The notes under the pieces were generated by a model that did not search any database, had not been told where the DNA came from, and was given only the letters and a program-made list of their open reading frames with translations. 64,000 nt of DNA. Source: Ignelater luminosus. Lineage: Eukaryota > Arthropoda > Insecta > Coleoptera > Elateridae. Shown piece after piece: positions 11,867-23,339 of the stretch. The stretch is from the NCBI GenBank assembly GCA_011009095.1, contig VTPC01090557.1, positions 62,001 through 126,000 of the forward strand. Direction: 5' to 3'. The translations under genes were made by a program, and so were the position numbers. Position 1 is the stretch's first letter. Every line of letters begins with the position of its first letter.

Positions 11867-13206
11867 TACATTTTAGTATTTTTTATTAAATTCTACATTA
11901 CTAATTAAATCTAAATGTCAATTTTAATACGATTGATTCGTTGTATAACATTAATAAAATGGGTTTTAACAAATTAAGATCTTGTATTAAAAGATATGTA
12001 CGTATTACGAAAAGAATCTCGAACGAATCATTCATTTTAATGTCAATTTTTATTAATTTATTTGAAATGTAAAAAAGGGATGTCTATATTTATTTTGTAA
12101 AAATCAATAAACTACTTTTGAAGCTGCTTCAACCATTTTTTTCTCTAGTTTACAAAAAAGACGTTCATTTTCTAACAGCAGAAGAGATATCTGTTAGGTA
12201 AGTATCCAGGAGCATCGAGTAATTCTAAAAGAGAAGTAAGTACCATATGTGAATCTAGGATTTAAATTGTTCAGAAAGTGAACTACATTTACAAATATGT
12301 ATAAGAAGTTGTATTAATATTTAAATTGTATTCCTGTGTGACGTCAGAGATGACAACAATCGTATTACGCCTATTTTACAAATAAAGAACAATTTAATCT
12401 TCTTGGTTTCTTTGACTTTTGACATTATTTATAAATTACCACCTGCCAGGTGGTTTTTTGATCACTATAATAAAAAGTGTTTGGTGGAATTTTCCCTCTG
12501 ATGAGTTTCTCACTTAAATTGCTTAGTTACGTGTTTAAAAAATCCAATTAATTAAAAGTTACAGGATTACAGCTTGGGGACTGAAGCAGTGAAACAGTTT
12601 GTTTAATGTTGAACCATTTTTTCCAAGTTTTATTAATAATTCCATTAACATAGATTTTGCTATAAAGTATAGTTACTAGTATCATTTTGTTGTATGAGTT
12701 CCACATAATTACCTGCATCTGCTTTTTAATTAAGAGGCTGCTGCTTTTATTAAAAGTTCCTAATTTTCAGTGTTTATTAATTATTAATATGTTTAACATA
12801 AATTTTAATAAGAGATTATGCATTTACGTCATTCACTCCCTTACCAAATCATAAACTAAAACTAAAAGTTTTCGAATAGTACTTTAACGAAAAGAATTTT
12901 TGAATTATGTAAAATTATGTTTAAATACACCCTTTCTCAAAGAATATTATTTTCAATTCAATATCAACTTTAATGCTAGAGGGATTTGTCAAAATTGAAA
13001 TGAATTTTTTGATGGAAAAGATTTATTAAAAGCCGAAGTTGTAGATTTATAGTATAATTCTATAGCAAATTGAAACGTCCTGTTTTTTTACGATACAGTT
13101 GTCCAAAGTTAAAGAGAATCCATAAAACTGGGTCTTAATAGCTCTTTCAATAATCTCTATTCAACGCTTCCTATTCAATAATACTAAGCAGTTTTCATAA
13201 TCCCAC
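11867..13206. other. Gpb5 3' UTR and AT-rich intergenic DNA
   Basis: The first 250 bases are the probable Gpb5 3' UTR with AATAAA at 11953 and 12106. The rest shows no gene. Confidence 0.5.
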
Positions 13207-13790
13207 CAAAATACAATTAATTAGGTTGGTAAGATTACAAACGTCATTGTAATTTTAATGTCTAATTTGTATTTAGCAGATTTTCTCAAATAATGGTCGG
13301 ATCTACAAGTTGGTCCGCATAATCATCTATTTAAATCTAAAACTGTTAATTTTTAGGGTTCTTTCTTTTAAATCATTTCTTTTAAAAAGCGAGAAATCAT
13401 TAGATCATTACATTCTTATTAGTATTCTTTAGATATTTCTTATAGTCCCGTATAAAAAACGCATAATTATCTAAAAATCCTAATTGAAGAATTATAAAAG
13501 TATAAAAAGGGTCAAAAATCATCAATTATACTTTTGTCATTATTGTATTACATCTTAAAGTTTGACATTCATCATTAAATTATCGAATTTTAAAGCGAAT
13601 GGCTTCATTTTATAGTTAGTTTGTTTTGTGTAGAATTTTGGTAAATTCCCTTGGAGAATGTGAAGGTAAAATTAAAACTTTTCATTAATTTATTACCTGT
13701 ATTAAAAATATTGAAATTATTTCATAAAGAAACATTTTTTGTTTAATTAACCTAGTATTTGCTTATTCCGGTGATTCCCTGAATTTAGAA
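13207..13790 (+). mobile_element. LTR-like repeat, second family, partial (fossil)
   Basis: Shares AATTAATTAGGTTGGT, GGTCGGATCT.., CATAATCATCT and AAATTCCCTTGGAGAATGTG with the copy at 29.07 kb. Broken and old. Confidence 0.5.
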
Positions 13791-13964
13791 AAAACATAAG
13801 ATACTCGCTTTCAATTAATATTATTATTCTATAGTAACTATGTACACACAAAGATGTTAACAATTAAAAACTGCACAGGACAAGACTAATTTTATTTGCA
13901 TATACATTTTATTATTAATGAATACTGTAATATAAATTTTGGAATTCCCTAGCTTTAAATGAAG

Positions 13965-14035
13965 AGCGCGTTGACTAAGTGGTTAGGGAAGCCGTGTGGC
14001 GTAGAACAAGGTCAAGGTTTAAATCCCGCCGGACA
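13965..14035 (+). repeat. tRNA-like SINE head or tRNA pseudogene
   Basis: An A-box-like TTGACTAAGTGGTTAGG and a B-box-like AAGGTTTAAATCCC are spaced as in tRNA genes, followed by a T-run that could terminate RNA polymerase III. The cloverleaf is not convincing, so a SINE head or relic is likelier than a working tRNA. Confidence 0.5.
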
Positions 14036-14399
14036 TTTCATGATTGTTTTTATTCTTTTTTTTTCAAATTTTTATTGTACCCCTACTTTTGTAATCATTA
14101 AATAACAATAATGATGATAATAATTTTACTAATAAGAAATGCTTAAATGTACTTTTAAAATAATATTGTTAACGTTACAATTAGCAAATCAGCATACCTA
14201 TGAAAAACAAAAGTTTGTATTTTACGTGAAACTGATTTGTTGTTGATTTTTTTATTGTAATCATAACAATAAATTATTCTAAAACTACATTTAAGTTTTT
14301 CTTATTAAATATGTAGATAGAAATAAATTATTATTATTGTTGTTATTGTGGTTGATTATTTACAAAGGTATTGATAAAATGAAAATTTAGAAAGAAATG

Positions 14400-14910
14400 A
14401 CTGGAGTTCCGTATATCCTCACCTCGCCTAGGGGGCGAAGTTCGGTATTAATCGATTGGGCTTGACGAGATAATCACAACGAGCCCACTTCTAGGTGATG
14501 CAACCGTCGGGGTCAAAAGTTATGAGCATTTCTCGAAAGCGCCCCTACCATTCATAGACTTTCTAATCTAAACTAAAGTTTAGATTAGGTTTGGTTAGGT
14601 TAGGTTAGGTTATGCTAGGTTAGGAGTCGGGTAGGAAAGCGAAATGTGCGGTTGCTCGGGGCGGCCCAACAGGAGAAGACGCAGACATGGTGTCTGCTTA
14701 ATGATTAATCGAACTCTAACGCAGTAACCAAGTGGGACGTATTTAAGGGATAAAAACCACTACTAAGTTGACAAGCGCGAGAAGCACGGATTGGTAAATT
14801 ATATATCCCTACAGAATCTGATTGGTTACCCTAAAATATTATCAAGGAACTCCGAAGGAGTCGTTATTGAATTTGCGAAGTCTGTCTGTCTGTCCGTCTG
14901 TACGCATTTT
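14400..14910. repeat. GC-rich unclassified repeat with GTCT tract
   Basis: A block richer in GC than its flanks, ending in GGAACTCCGAAGGAGTCG and a GTCTGTCTGTCTGTCC tract (about 14880-14905). Looks like mobile DNA; no coding frame is seen. Confidence 0.4.
14563..14624 (+). repeat. Palindrome followed by TTAGG tract
   Basis: Arms CTAATCTAAACT (14563-14574) and AGTTTAGATTAG (14577-14588) form a near-perfect palindrome. Directly after it come TTAGG units (14585-14624, three in a row plus degenerate ones), the insect telomere motif, at an interstitial place. Confidence 0.7.
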
Positions 14911-15365
14911 TTTTAGATTTTAACATTTTAACTTCAGATTTGGATTCTACATCAAAAACTAAAGACCGCGTCTTCGTTTTTTGATAACTCTTCGGGAACA
15001 TGGTCAAAATGGCAGTCAAAATTTAAAAAAAGTAACAAAACAGAGTTCTTCGTAGCTATGCTTTGCATTCCCAGATGTTTTTTTTTGTGATAGAATAAGC
15101 CATGCTCATACCACTGGGAAGTAATAGATTTGTTTGGCTTTGACAAATTAAACACAATTAAATACAATAGAGCATTTTTCATGTCGAAATAAACGTTAAA
15201 AAAGAATTAAAGGTGATAAAATAATTTTTCAAGGCAAATTTATTTATCTCTGGACGATTTGACGTTTAACAAAATAAAATACGTTTTCTCTCTAAGACTT
15301 AATCTATTAGAGCAAACTGGTTTGGCTACAAACGGAAATGTTTACAAAGTTTGGACTTACATAAA

Positions 15366-17679
15366 CTATAGTCTAAATCAAATAAGAATAAAGTAGGTGG
15401 CACTGCGGTGCAAGGCAGATTTAAGCAGCTGAAGTGTTCGAAAAGGGCGCCAAATTTGAAATTGCTTTCTAATAGTTGTTCAAGAATATGTATAAAAATT
15501 AAAAACCAGTAGCTGACGAACTATGAATAAATGAAATAGTAGATTTTTTTAATGACAAAGTATAATGAATAACCTCATAAGTATATACCTCTTACGAAGC
15601 AAAGGAAGTTACGAGTTAACATGTAAATGTTTATTTATTTAGTTTTTACATAAACAAAAAGGTAAAAAGCCTGTAGTACAAGTCAATTCAATAATTACAA
15701 AACATATTTTAATTAAGGAGCAGGAGTTGTAGGTACTGTACATAACAATAGTGCATCCATTTTGCTGTTTGTGTATCTGGTAATCACTCTACCTTCATAT
15801 CATCGTCAGCAGAATCCTCCTCGCTAGAACTCTCCGACTGTAAATTAATCACAATTTTCTCAACCACTTGTTCTGTTATTCCGTCTAAATCCCACATATG
15901 ATTTTCTTCACGTATTACATGATTGACACAATCATTCCACTTTTCTGCAGTTACACCAGCAATTCCATCACATAAGAGTTGCTTTACCTCTTCGATAGAG
16001 TACGTTCGATTATTAACAGCAACATGTTGCTTAACTTGAGCCCATACTAGCTCAATAGGATTCAGATTACAGTGATACGGTGGTAATCTTAAAATTAATC
16101 TTCCACTCTTTTTAATAAGTTCATCGATGACATATGGTGTTGGATGTGATAACGCATACTGTTTTACCAATTCTAATAATTGCAATTTCAATAAATTATC
16201 TCCTGGTGTAATTTCCTTGCTATGAAGCCAATCAATAATCTGATCTTTTCTCCAATTCCGAGTGGGTACTTTATCAGCTTTAACACTATGATAAGGGGCG
16301 TTGTCCATTACAATGACCGAATGAGGTTCTAATTTAGGTAGGATCCCTTCCAACCACATTTTAAAAACATCTCCATCCATGTCTTGATGATAATCACCTA
16401 CAAACATTCAAATAATTTATTGTAATAAAAAACATACAAAAACAATACAGTTCTCACCTGTCTTTTTGGATTCAAAAGTTAGTTGCCTGATGGATCTTTG
16501 ATTCCAGTTGAAAGGCCTTCAAATAATGCTTGTCTGGCAGTTTTAATGGTAGTATCATGCCAAACTTTGCTTCCCACATGTCCTGCATTAACCCATGTTT
16601 TATCTGTGTAATAAATCGTTCTTCCTTCTTCTCGGTATTGTTTAATAGCAGTTAAATATTTTCTTCTCCACAAAACAATAGTTGGCTTTTCAATCAAAAT
16701 CGTTTTTCTTGTTCGTTTATCATATTTGAATCCCAATTTTAATAACGTTCTATGTAATGTTGAATAACTAAAATCTGGTAATGAATCGTCTTCGTTAACA
16801 GCTTGTAGTATTTTTCCTACAGTTGGAACTTCATTTCGAAAATAAAAACAATGTACATGTCTTCGTATGGCAGATTTCTCGAAGTCTTCAAGTTTATGAA
16901 AACATGTTTTTGATTCCCTAGTTTTCGTAGGAGATCGTACCAATCCCGAAGCTTCCATTTGTTTAATTATATTCCACATCGTATTCCCAACTTCAGCCGA
17001 CGTTTGCTTGACTGACCAAGTCTTACTGTTGTTTTGTAAATGTTTTAAATAGACATTGTAAGCCATAAGTCTCTGACCACTTTTTACGTGTTTTCCTTTA
17101 GCATTTTTGAAAACTTCAGCCATAATCGCAAATATAACCTGAAATATTGCATTGCTATTTTGATCATTAGGTTGTTATAATTCAAATTATAATTACCTGT
17201 ATAACGATACGCTGAGTTTAATGAGCTCTTAAAAGAACTATTTTAATATAAATAAAAGAATAACAGCAATACCAAAAAAAGACGTAAAATGACAAAATTA
17301 GAATAACAGGCTAACTGACCCTAACCAAGCAAGAAGGAAAAAGTGTGGTTATATTACAACTTCACAAAAGTCAACGTTGTCACGTCTCCGTTTCTTTTAG
17401 GTTTGTCTTATCATCTATTTTTAAGGCATTTATGAAAAGTACGTTATATATTTTTCAGTTATAAGCATTACTAAAAAATTGTTTTATCAGATATATATCA
17501 TAAAACATTTTTTTATGTAACTATAAGTAATTTACTTTCGTACATCTGGTAACACGGTATTCAATAAAATCGGCATGTTAAAGTTGTGTAAAACGGACTC
17601 GTTTATTAACCAATGAGGATGAAGGTCAAGCTGTCCCTATCATTTCCTTTGCTTTATTCTTATTTGATTTAGACTATAG
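15366..17679 (-). mobile_element. Tc1/IS630-superfamily transposon with long D-E spacing
   Basis: Perfect 28-bp inverted repeats lie at 15366-15393 and 17652-17679 (beginning CTATAGTCTAAATCAAATAA), giving a 2.3-kb element. Both ends show TATA at the tip, so the exact TA duplication is ambiguous. The transposase gene runs on the minus strand between the repeats. The identical ends imply a fairly recent insertion although the gene is damaged. Confidence 0.85.
15784..17123 (-). pseudogene. Tc1/IS630-type transposase gene, two exons, disrupted
   Basis: Exon 1 (17123-16458) encodes MAEVFKNAKG..., a helix-turn-helix region, then YYTDKTWVNAGH with the first catalytic Asp at residue 174. Exon 2 (16397-15784) encodes GDYHQDMDGD, VIVMDNAPYHS (second Asp), LPPYHCNLNPIELVWAQVK (final Glu) and an acidic tail SSSEEDSADDD. 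The 60-base intron (16457-16398) has GT and AG ends and joins KKT to GDYHQD in frame. By my count 83 residues separate the second Asp from the Glu, far more than the 34-41 of classic families; a long-spacing clade (DD82E, Sailor-like) is possible. The family normally reads TDETW; here the residue after the Asp is Lys. Near the end of exon 1 a short deletion and frameshift after DPSGN introduces a stop at 16481-16479, removing the segment expected before FESKKTG. Confidence 0.85.
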
Positions 17680-19466
17680 ATGCGTCAAATAATCCGTGTA
17701 AGCGGAATTCATATACTCACTAAGAATTTTATTAAGGAACGAGCACGAATGATTTAATTACTTATCTGATGGCGCTGTCATCACATCCTATGCCGTGAAT
17801 AAGCTCATTTGATTAGATTTTGTTGCATATTTAACAACATGGATAAGTACTTATCAAAAAATGAATCCATTTAATGTTGTTTATGCACATTAGAGAAAAG
17901 CGCTGCAAATGCCACCCAATAAAATAAGCAAGAATCACATAAAAGCATTTTCATTGTATTTTGTACTTTAGTCTTTTTAATTTATGTTTTTGTAAGAACA
18001 AAAGCTGCATTAATGTAAGTTTAAATAACAACGCATTGTCTGTTATTATTAAAACTGTTTATTAAAACTTATGTCGGTCGGCCATGTTAATTAATTAACC
18101 CAGAAAATTAGAAATTTTTAATAAAAACCTTCGTCGTTTATGAAAAAAATAGGTGTAACTATTTATTTACAATGACATAAAACACAACTAACTACATTTT
18201 ATATTAGGCTAATTATTATTATTATTATTATTATCATTAAAATACAGAGATGATAAATACAAAGTCAAACCTTTCCATTTCCACTACTGTTTATTATTAG
18301 CAATGAGGGAGATGCTATTTTTTTAAATCAGAATGACATAACTGGGTGGCTTCTGACGAACTGTAACCAAAAACGAAGTATTCATGATCATAAATTTACA
18401 CAGTTGTAGTAGGTAAAAATAATAAATTGATTAATGACTACATGTGTTCATTAATTACTGTTAGGAACAAATTATTTTTGTTAATGAATTTAATAGCAAT
18501 AATAATAATAATAACAACAACAATTGTAGATTGGCCTCTAAATTGTATTGCTCACAGTAGACGAGCTTTTATTTACAATATTCGTATAGCCGACACCTTA
18601 TTACGTTTCTAAATATCACATGATGAATCATCAACGTTAAAAATCTTGATTGGATTTGTAGTACTGACTCATATTTTAGTAATAAATGCCTAAATGTGAC
18701 ACTATAGTGTTTCTTTGAACTGAATTAAACCCTACATTAGAGGTTTTAATACCTAAATGAGGATGATTCCAGTTTGTCTCTCAAAAGAATTTAATTTAAC
18801 AAATTGAAACCTCTATTAATTACCCTGCAAAAAAAGTGAGAGTGTCCTTTTACAAAACCTTCCTAAAGTGCGACAAAAAAAATAAAATCCTCCAACTAAA
18901 TTTAACAGGTTACCCTAAGAAAATGTTAAACAAAATGACATTCGCTAACTAACATACAAACAAAAAAATATTAAGAATTAAGTACGTTTTGTAAATGTTC
19001 CCTTTTGGTATTGCTTTAATTTACTGAAATTAATGATAACGTCAGGCGCTTCTTGAATGAATGAAAGATTCATCTAATAATCAATCATAAATAAATGAAT
19101 GCAGTTAATTTCAGTTAGTAATCTTGAACAAAGTCAATGAGAGTTACCAAACTTGCAAAACAATCTCAAACATCTCTTATCTGCACTAAATGGGTGACAT
19201 GAGATTGTATGAGTCGGAAACTGAACTTGTTGAATTTCTTACTCGTTACTATATTTAAAACCTTCCTGCTTTTTCTTTAAAAGTTCTTCGGGGTAAATGC
19301 TCAAAATTATTAAGAAAAAGTAAATAATAAAATTTTCTCAACTTTCAAAATACACAGGCGGGTGTTAAAAAGACAACTGACTGCTCGTTATTGGCTTAAC
19401 TTTTCAAAACAAATGAAAGAGTTTCTCGCTTTCTAAGGGTATCTAAATTACTCTACTTACTCACCC
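17680..19466. other. AT-rich stretch, microsatellites only
   Basis: ATT/AAT microsatellites near 18215 and 18500 are present. No coding feature is recognised. Confidence 0.5.
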
Positions 19467-19559
19467 TTGACAGTTTTTATGTCGTTGGCCTCCGGAGTCT
19501 TGATAAAACAGAAAACATTGTTGTGGCGAGGAAGAGAGGCGTGGAGAGTTAGAAATTTA

Positions 19560-20258
19560 AAAAATTTTGTGAATGAGTGTCTCGGACATGGAGGTGTAGT
19601 GTTAGGTTATCTGATGGCCAAGAGCGTGCTCTCCAGGATGTCCTGGGGGTCGTCGAGAGCGGCGGTTCGATTCTGCTTGAGTGCCCTCTTTACGAAGCAG
19701 GGAATCAAATTTGGCGTTTATGGCAGGTATTCCAGTCGAAGTATCCTCTGACACGCGACCCTCTCCTTCCTGCGAAGCGATTCCACGAGTCTAGGCGCGG
19801 CAGCCCAGAAGTAGATGAATTGATAATCCAAAACGCGGCAGACGAATGTCCTGTAGGTGTAAATGAGGGTGCTCTTGTAGCAAAAAAGCACGGTGTCGTA
19901 GGCGAATTGCGCCAATGTAACGAATCGGTTCTGAGATCGTGGAATGCACATTCTGATGTTTAAAGCCGCGCTGGCGTTAGTTTAGAGTTTTAAAAGTGGA
20001 TCCGAAATGAAAATAGCGAGGAGGAAGTCATACTGAGTTGGGGAAAGAATGACGTACGTGAGCCATGAGATCTTGAAGCCTGTTAGCGAGAATTCTCTCA
20101 AACACCTTGCTTAACACGGAGAGATCTAGATCAGGCGCTTTATTTATATCTGCTCTTGCCAGATGGCGTTCTTGCCTCTGCATGATGGTTTTGCATTCGG
20201 GGCAGTGCCGTATGGCACTGCCGCTTGCACACAGGATGCTCCCGTATCCGGCAGACAA
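19560..20258 (-). pseudogene. LINE reverse-transcriptase remnant (jockey-like)
   Basis: Minus-strand pieces in correct order: LSVLSKVFERILANRLQDLM (20258-20028), then QNRFVTLAQFAYDTVLFCYK (19951-19718; the FADDT motif of RT has become FAYDT), followed by VLDYQFIYFWAAAPRL and QRILRLEYLP. These are RT and thumb motifs of jockey-type LINEs. Internal sequence is missing between the pieces. The copy abuts a Gypsy fossil on its right. Confidence 0.7.
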
Positions 20259-20259
20259 G

Positions 20260-22100
20260 TGGTTCTAAAATAGCTAGGCGAGTGCGCGCGGTATTCAAAT
20301 GCCGTGTCGCTACAGTACCCTCTCCGCTGGATACATAACTGTACCGGGGGTTAGATGGGACGGCCACGTGACGCTGTATGAGGTGCCGATGGTTCAAGCA
20401 TAATTGCAATTTGCTACGCTTATGTTTTTGCCGTTAATTTAGATGGAGAATAGGCTGTTTCGGTGGTCGACGACGTAGTGGGGCCGATGCAGAGTGGCTG
20501 GAGCGATCTTCTAATGGTTTCGTCTTGCAAGAATACATGTGAACACGCACATTAAAGCTTGGGTGGGGGAGAAGATTGCGTGTCGACTATGATGTGCTGT
20601 TGGTAGTAAGCGTAGATTGTGCCTTTATGCAAGAAACAAAGCTGCATGGGTCTGGAGGAATTGGTCCTTGCTCGCGGACAGTGGCAAATCGTACAGCATC
20701 TTGTTTGGCAATTTGGCAATAGATTTGTATCGTTTCAGTAATGTTAATCTTGATCCATTGTGATGGTTGGCGGCAAGCCAAAACGAACTGCCCATTTCGC
20801 GTAGAAGGCGGCGGTGATAGCGTCTCTGGTTGTTTCGGCCAGACTGCTTTAGGCCACCTGCTGAAGAGATCGACCATAGTTAAGATGCATTTTAATCCTT
20901 GAGATACTAGAAGGCGCCTCACTATCTCCAAATGAATGTTGGAAACGGCCATCAGGTATTGAGAAGTCTAGCAAGGGTCGTCTGGTTCTGCGATGAATCT
21001 TGGATCGCTGCCAACGGAGACACGCGCGACCACTGTGCAATATCTTTTCAATGAACGGCTACATATTATATTGGTCGCGGGTGGCTTCGAGTGTTGCTCA
21101 GGTTCCAGGGTGCCTTGAGTCCAAGATTCGTTTAAGTAATGCTTCAGGTACGTACGGACAAATATTCATAGTGGATATGTCGCAGTATATGGGCGTCGTG
21201 GTGTCGGTGGGTACCAGTTGTGATTGCAGCAAAGAAGACTGTGAGAAGGCTATCAAATGCGTCGGTAATACCGTCGATCTGCGACAAGGCGTCGGCCACA
21301 GTATTGTCGCTACCAAAGAAGTGCTGGATAGCGGTGAAGAATTGACCGAAGAAGTCGAGCTGCCGTAGGCGTCTAGAAAATGTTTTATTGCTCTGTTTAA
21401 AAGCAAAAGTAAGAAGCTTGCGGTTCGTGTGGAAGGTTACTGATTGGGCCTCCAGCAGGAAGAGAAATACTTCACTAATAAGTACAGCGTTAGCAACCTA
21501 TCGGTTACCGGGTGTTGTGGACGTACTGACCCATGACAGGTGACGTCGGATATGTCGGTGGTTAGACGCAGGGATGGGTCGTGAACGGGATGAGCCACTA
21601 AAATTACGCTGACGAGGCTTTGTTTGCATGCGTCGAACGAGCTGTTTCCGGAATGAATCTTCTGTAGAAATTCAACATGCGTAAGGTTTTCACGGTGCTT
21701 GGGCGTGGAAAGTTGCTGATGCTTGCTATTATCGTCGGTGTATTGCAACGCCGTAGTCTTGTAAGCTTTCACATGGCCAGCATGCTCCACGGTAATTGGA
21801 GATTCGATCAGTAAATAGTTTAAAAAACAATAACAGTAATGAAGATTTTCGAGTATTTTGTCCATAAAAAGTTGAAAAGTTTGTGCATAGGCCAAAAGTC
21901 ATCACTGGGAATTCGAATAATCATAAGGTGTCGTGACGGTAGTCTTTGGAATATCCGATTCAGCAACGAGAATCTGACGATTTTCGAAAAGACTGTGGTT
22001 CATGCCAGCTGGGTCGCAAAGTTCTGTATGTGTGCTATCGGATAACGATCTGATGCGGTAACGGCGTTTAGGCAGCGGTAATGGCCACAAAGGCACCACA
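20260..22100 (-). mobile_element. Ty3/Gypsy LTR retrotransposon fossil
   Basis: Minus-strand parts in pol order: reverse transcriptase (about 22100-21437), RNase H to integrase linker with PYVPEALLKRILDSRHPG (21406-21098), integrase core with LKCILTMVDLFSRWPKAVWP (20952-20587), and an LTR-like start beginning TGTAGCGACACGG near 20316. The copy is broken many times and its 5' part is absent; it looks old. Confidence 0.85.
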
Positions 22101-22309
22101 GACCAGGTTCTGTTTTCAGTATTTGATTTTGATGAATTACCAAATGAATTTGATCAATCCAATAATTAAATTCTTAATCAGTTTAGAAAATTGTTTTGAA
22201 ATGTAGTGAAAACATCATCATCCATTCAAGATAAACTACAAGTCAACAAACAAGATTTCGCTGATCATTAGCTAGTGAACCCATCATTTTATTGTTTTTT
22301 GCAGAGAAG

Positions 22310-22700
22310 TCCTAAAAGTTCGACGACCAGAACGATCCGAGAAACCCAAGATGTTCCAAAATACGACAGGCCAGAACGGCTCTACAGACCCGTATGGCCT
22401 GACAGGTCTAAAAAATCCAAATAACTCGATAGACCCCAGAGACCCGAAGGGCCGAAAAGTCGAAAAAGCCCAACGACTTGCGATATTCAAACGGTCCGAT
22501 AGATCCGAGAGGCGTGAAGAGCAGAGAAGCCCTAAAGGCTCGACGACCAGAACGATAAAACAGTCCCGAGAAGTTTCAAAACCACAGCAGGCCCGAACGA
22601 CCAGGCAGACCAGTATGGCTTGATACGCTCGACAAAACCCAACGGCCCAAGAGGCCGAAACTGAGCTTCGATCGGGTCCGCCCGACTAGAAAACCCGGCC
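22310..22700 (+). repeat. GC-rich array with 9-bp period
   Basis: Consecutive degenerate nonamers such as ACAGGCCAG, AACGGCTCT, ACAGACCCG, AGAGACCCG and AAAGCCCAA run for about 390 bases, much richer in GC than the flanks. Related arrays are at 32.94-33.66 kb (opposite strand) and 38.52-38.74 kb. Any open frame here is a by-product of a period divisible by three. Confidence 0.75.
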
Positions 22701-23335
22701 CATGCAGGTCTTGCAAACTTTGAAGGAGGGCTTGCAGCTCTAGCTTTAAGTTAATTCGATAAAATTGTATTTATAGTTAGAAGTGGCTAGAGCGGCTGCA
22801 CTTGTACATGTTGTATTCGTTTATTATACATTACGCCTGGGCTAAAAAGAAACGGCATTATAATGCTTCAATCCGTTCAATATCAAGAACGACAGAAAAA
22901 AGCTTAAAACGTGTGGCTCCTTACAACATTAACAAAGCTAAAAATAATGAATGCAGAATAGTCTCCTGATTAGAAAATCTGTGATACATGTAGACAAAGA
23001 TTTCTAAATTTCTAGAAATCTAGACAAAAGTGAATCTAGGCCCTCTGGCGAAAATAATAATTGTGTTTACGAATTTAGTGTTTCAGGAACTGGGTAGGTA
23101 CGTAACTGACAAACTATTCTGTTGAGAACCACTGGTAAGAAATTTCTGATTTATTGTGTTAAATAAACTAAATAAAACACGAGTACTATTTTATTTCTGT
23201 CAGCTTCTTCTCTGTAATCGTAACATGTTCCATAAATAAATTGAACAAAAGGTAGGAAAGCAACAGAACGGTAACGTAGAGGAAGAAAAAAGAAGTTTGA
23301 CAAAAAATGTACCTCTATCAAAAGCTGCAAAGAAT
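22700..23335 (+). repeat. Dispersed repeat R2, uninterrupted copy
   Basis: Shares long stretches with 42340-44110, including TTTAAGTTAATTCGATAAAA, AACGTGTGGCTCCTTACAAC and GTAGACAAAGATTTCTAAAT. It carries no mariner and so records the state before insertion. No coding function is seen. Confidence 0.85.
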
Positions 23336-23339
23336 ACAA

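Noticed and set aside
12497-12520. CTGATGAG string that could start a hammerhead
   Set aside because: No helix II hairpin or GAAA follows.
13965-14035. Functional tRNA gene
   Set aside because: Box motifs are present but the stems do not pair well enough for a working tRNA.
22351-22623. 90-codon frame in the nonamer array
   Set aside because: Open only because the 9-bp period preserves frame; composition follows the repeat.
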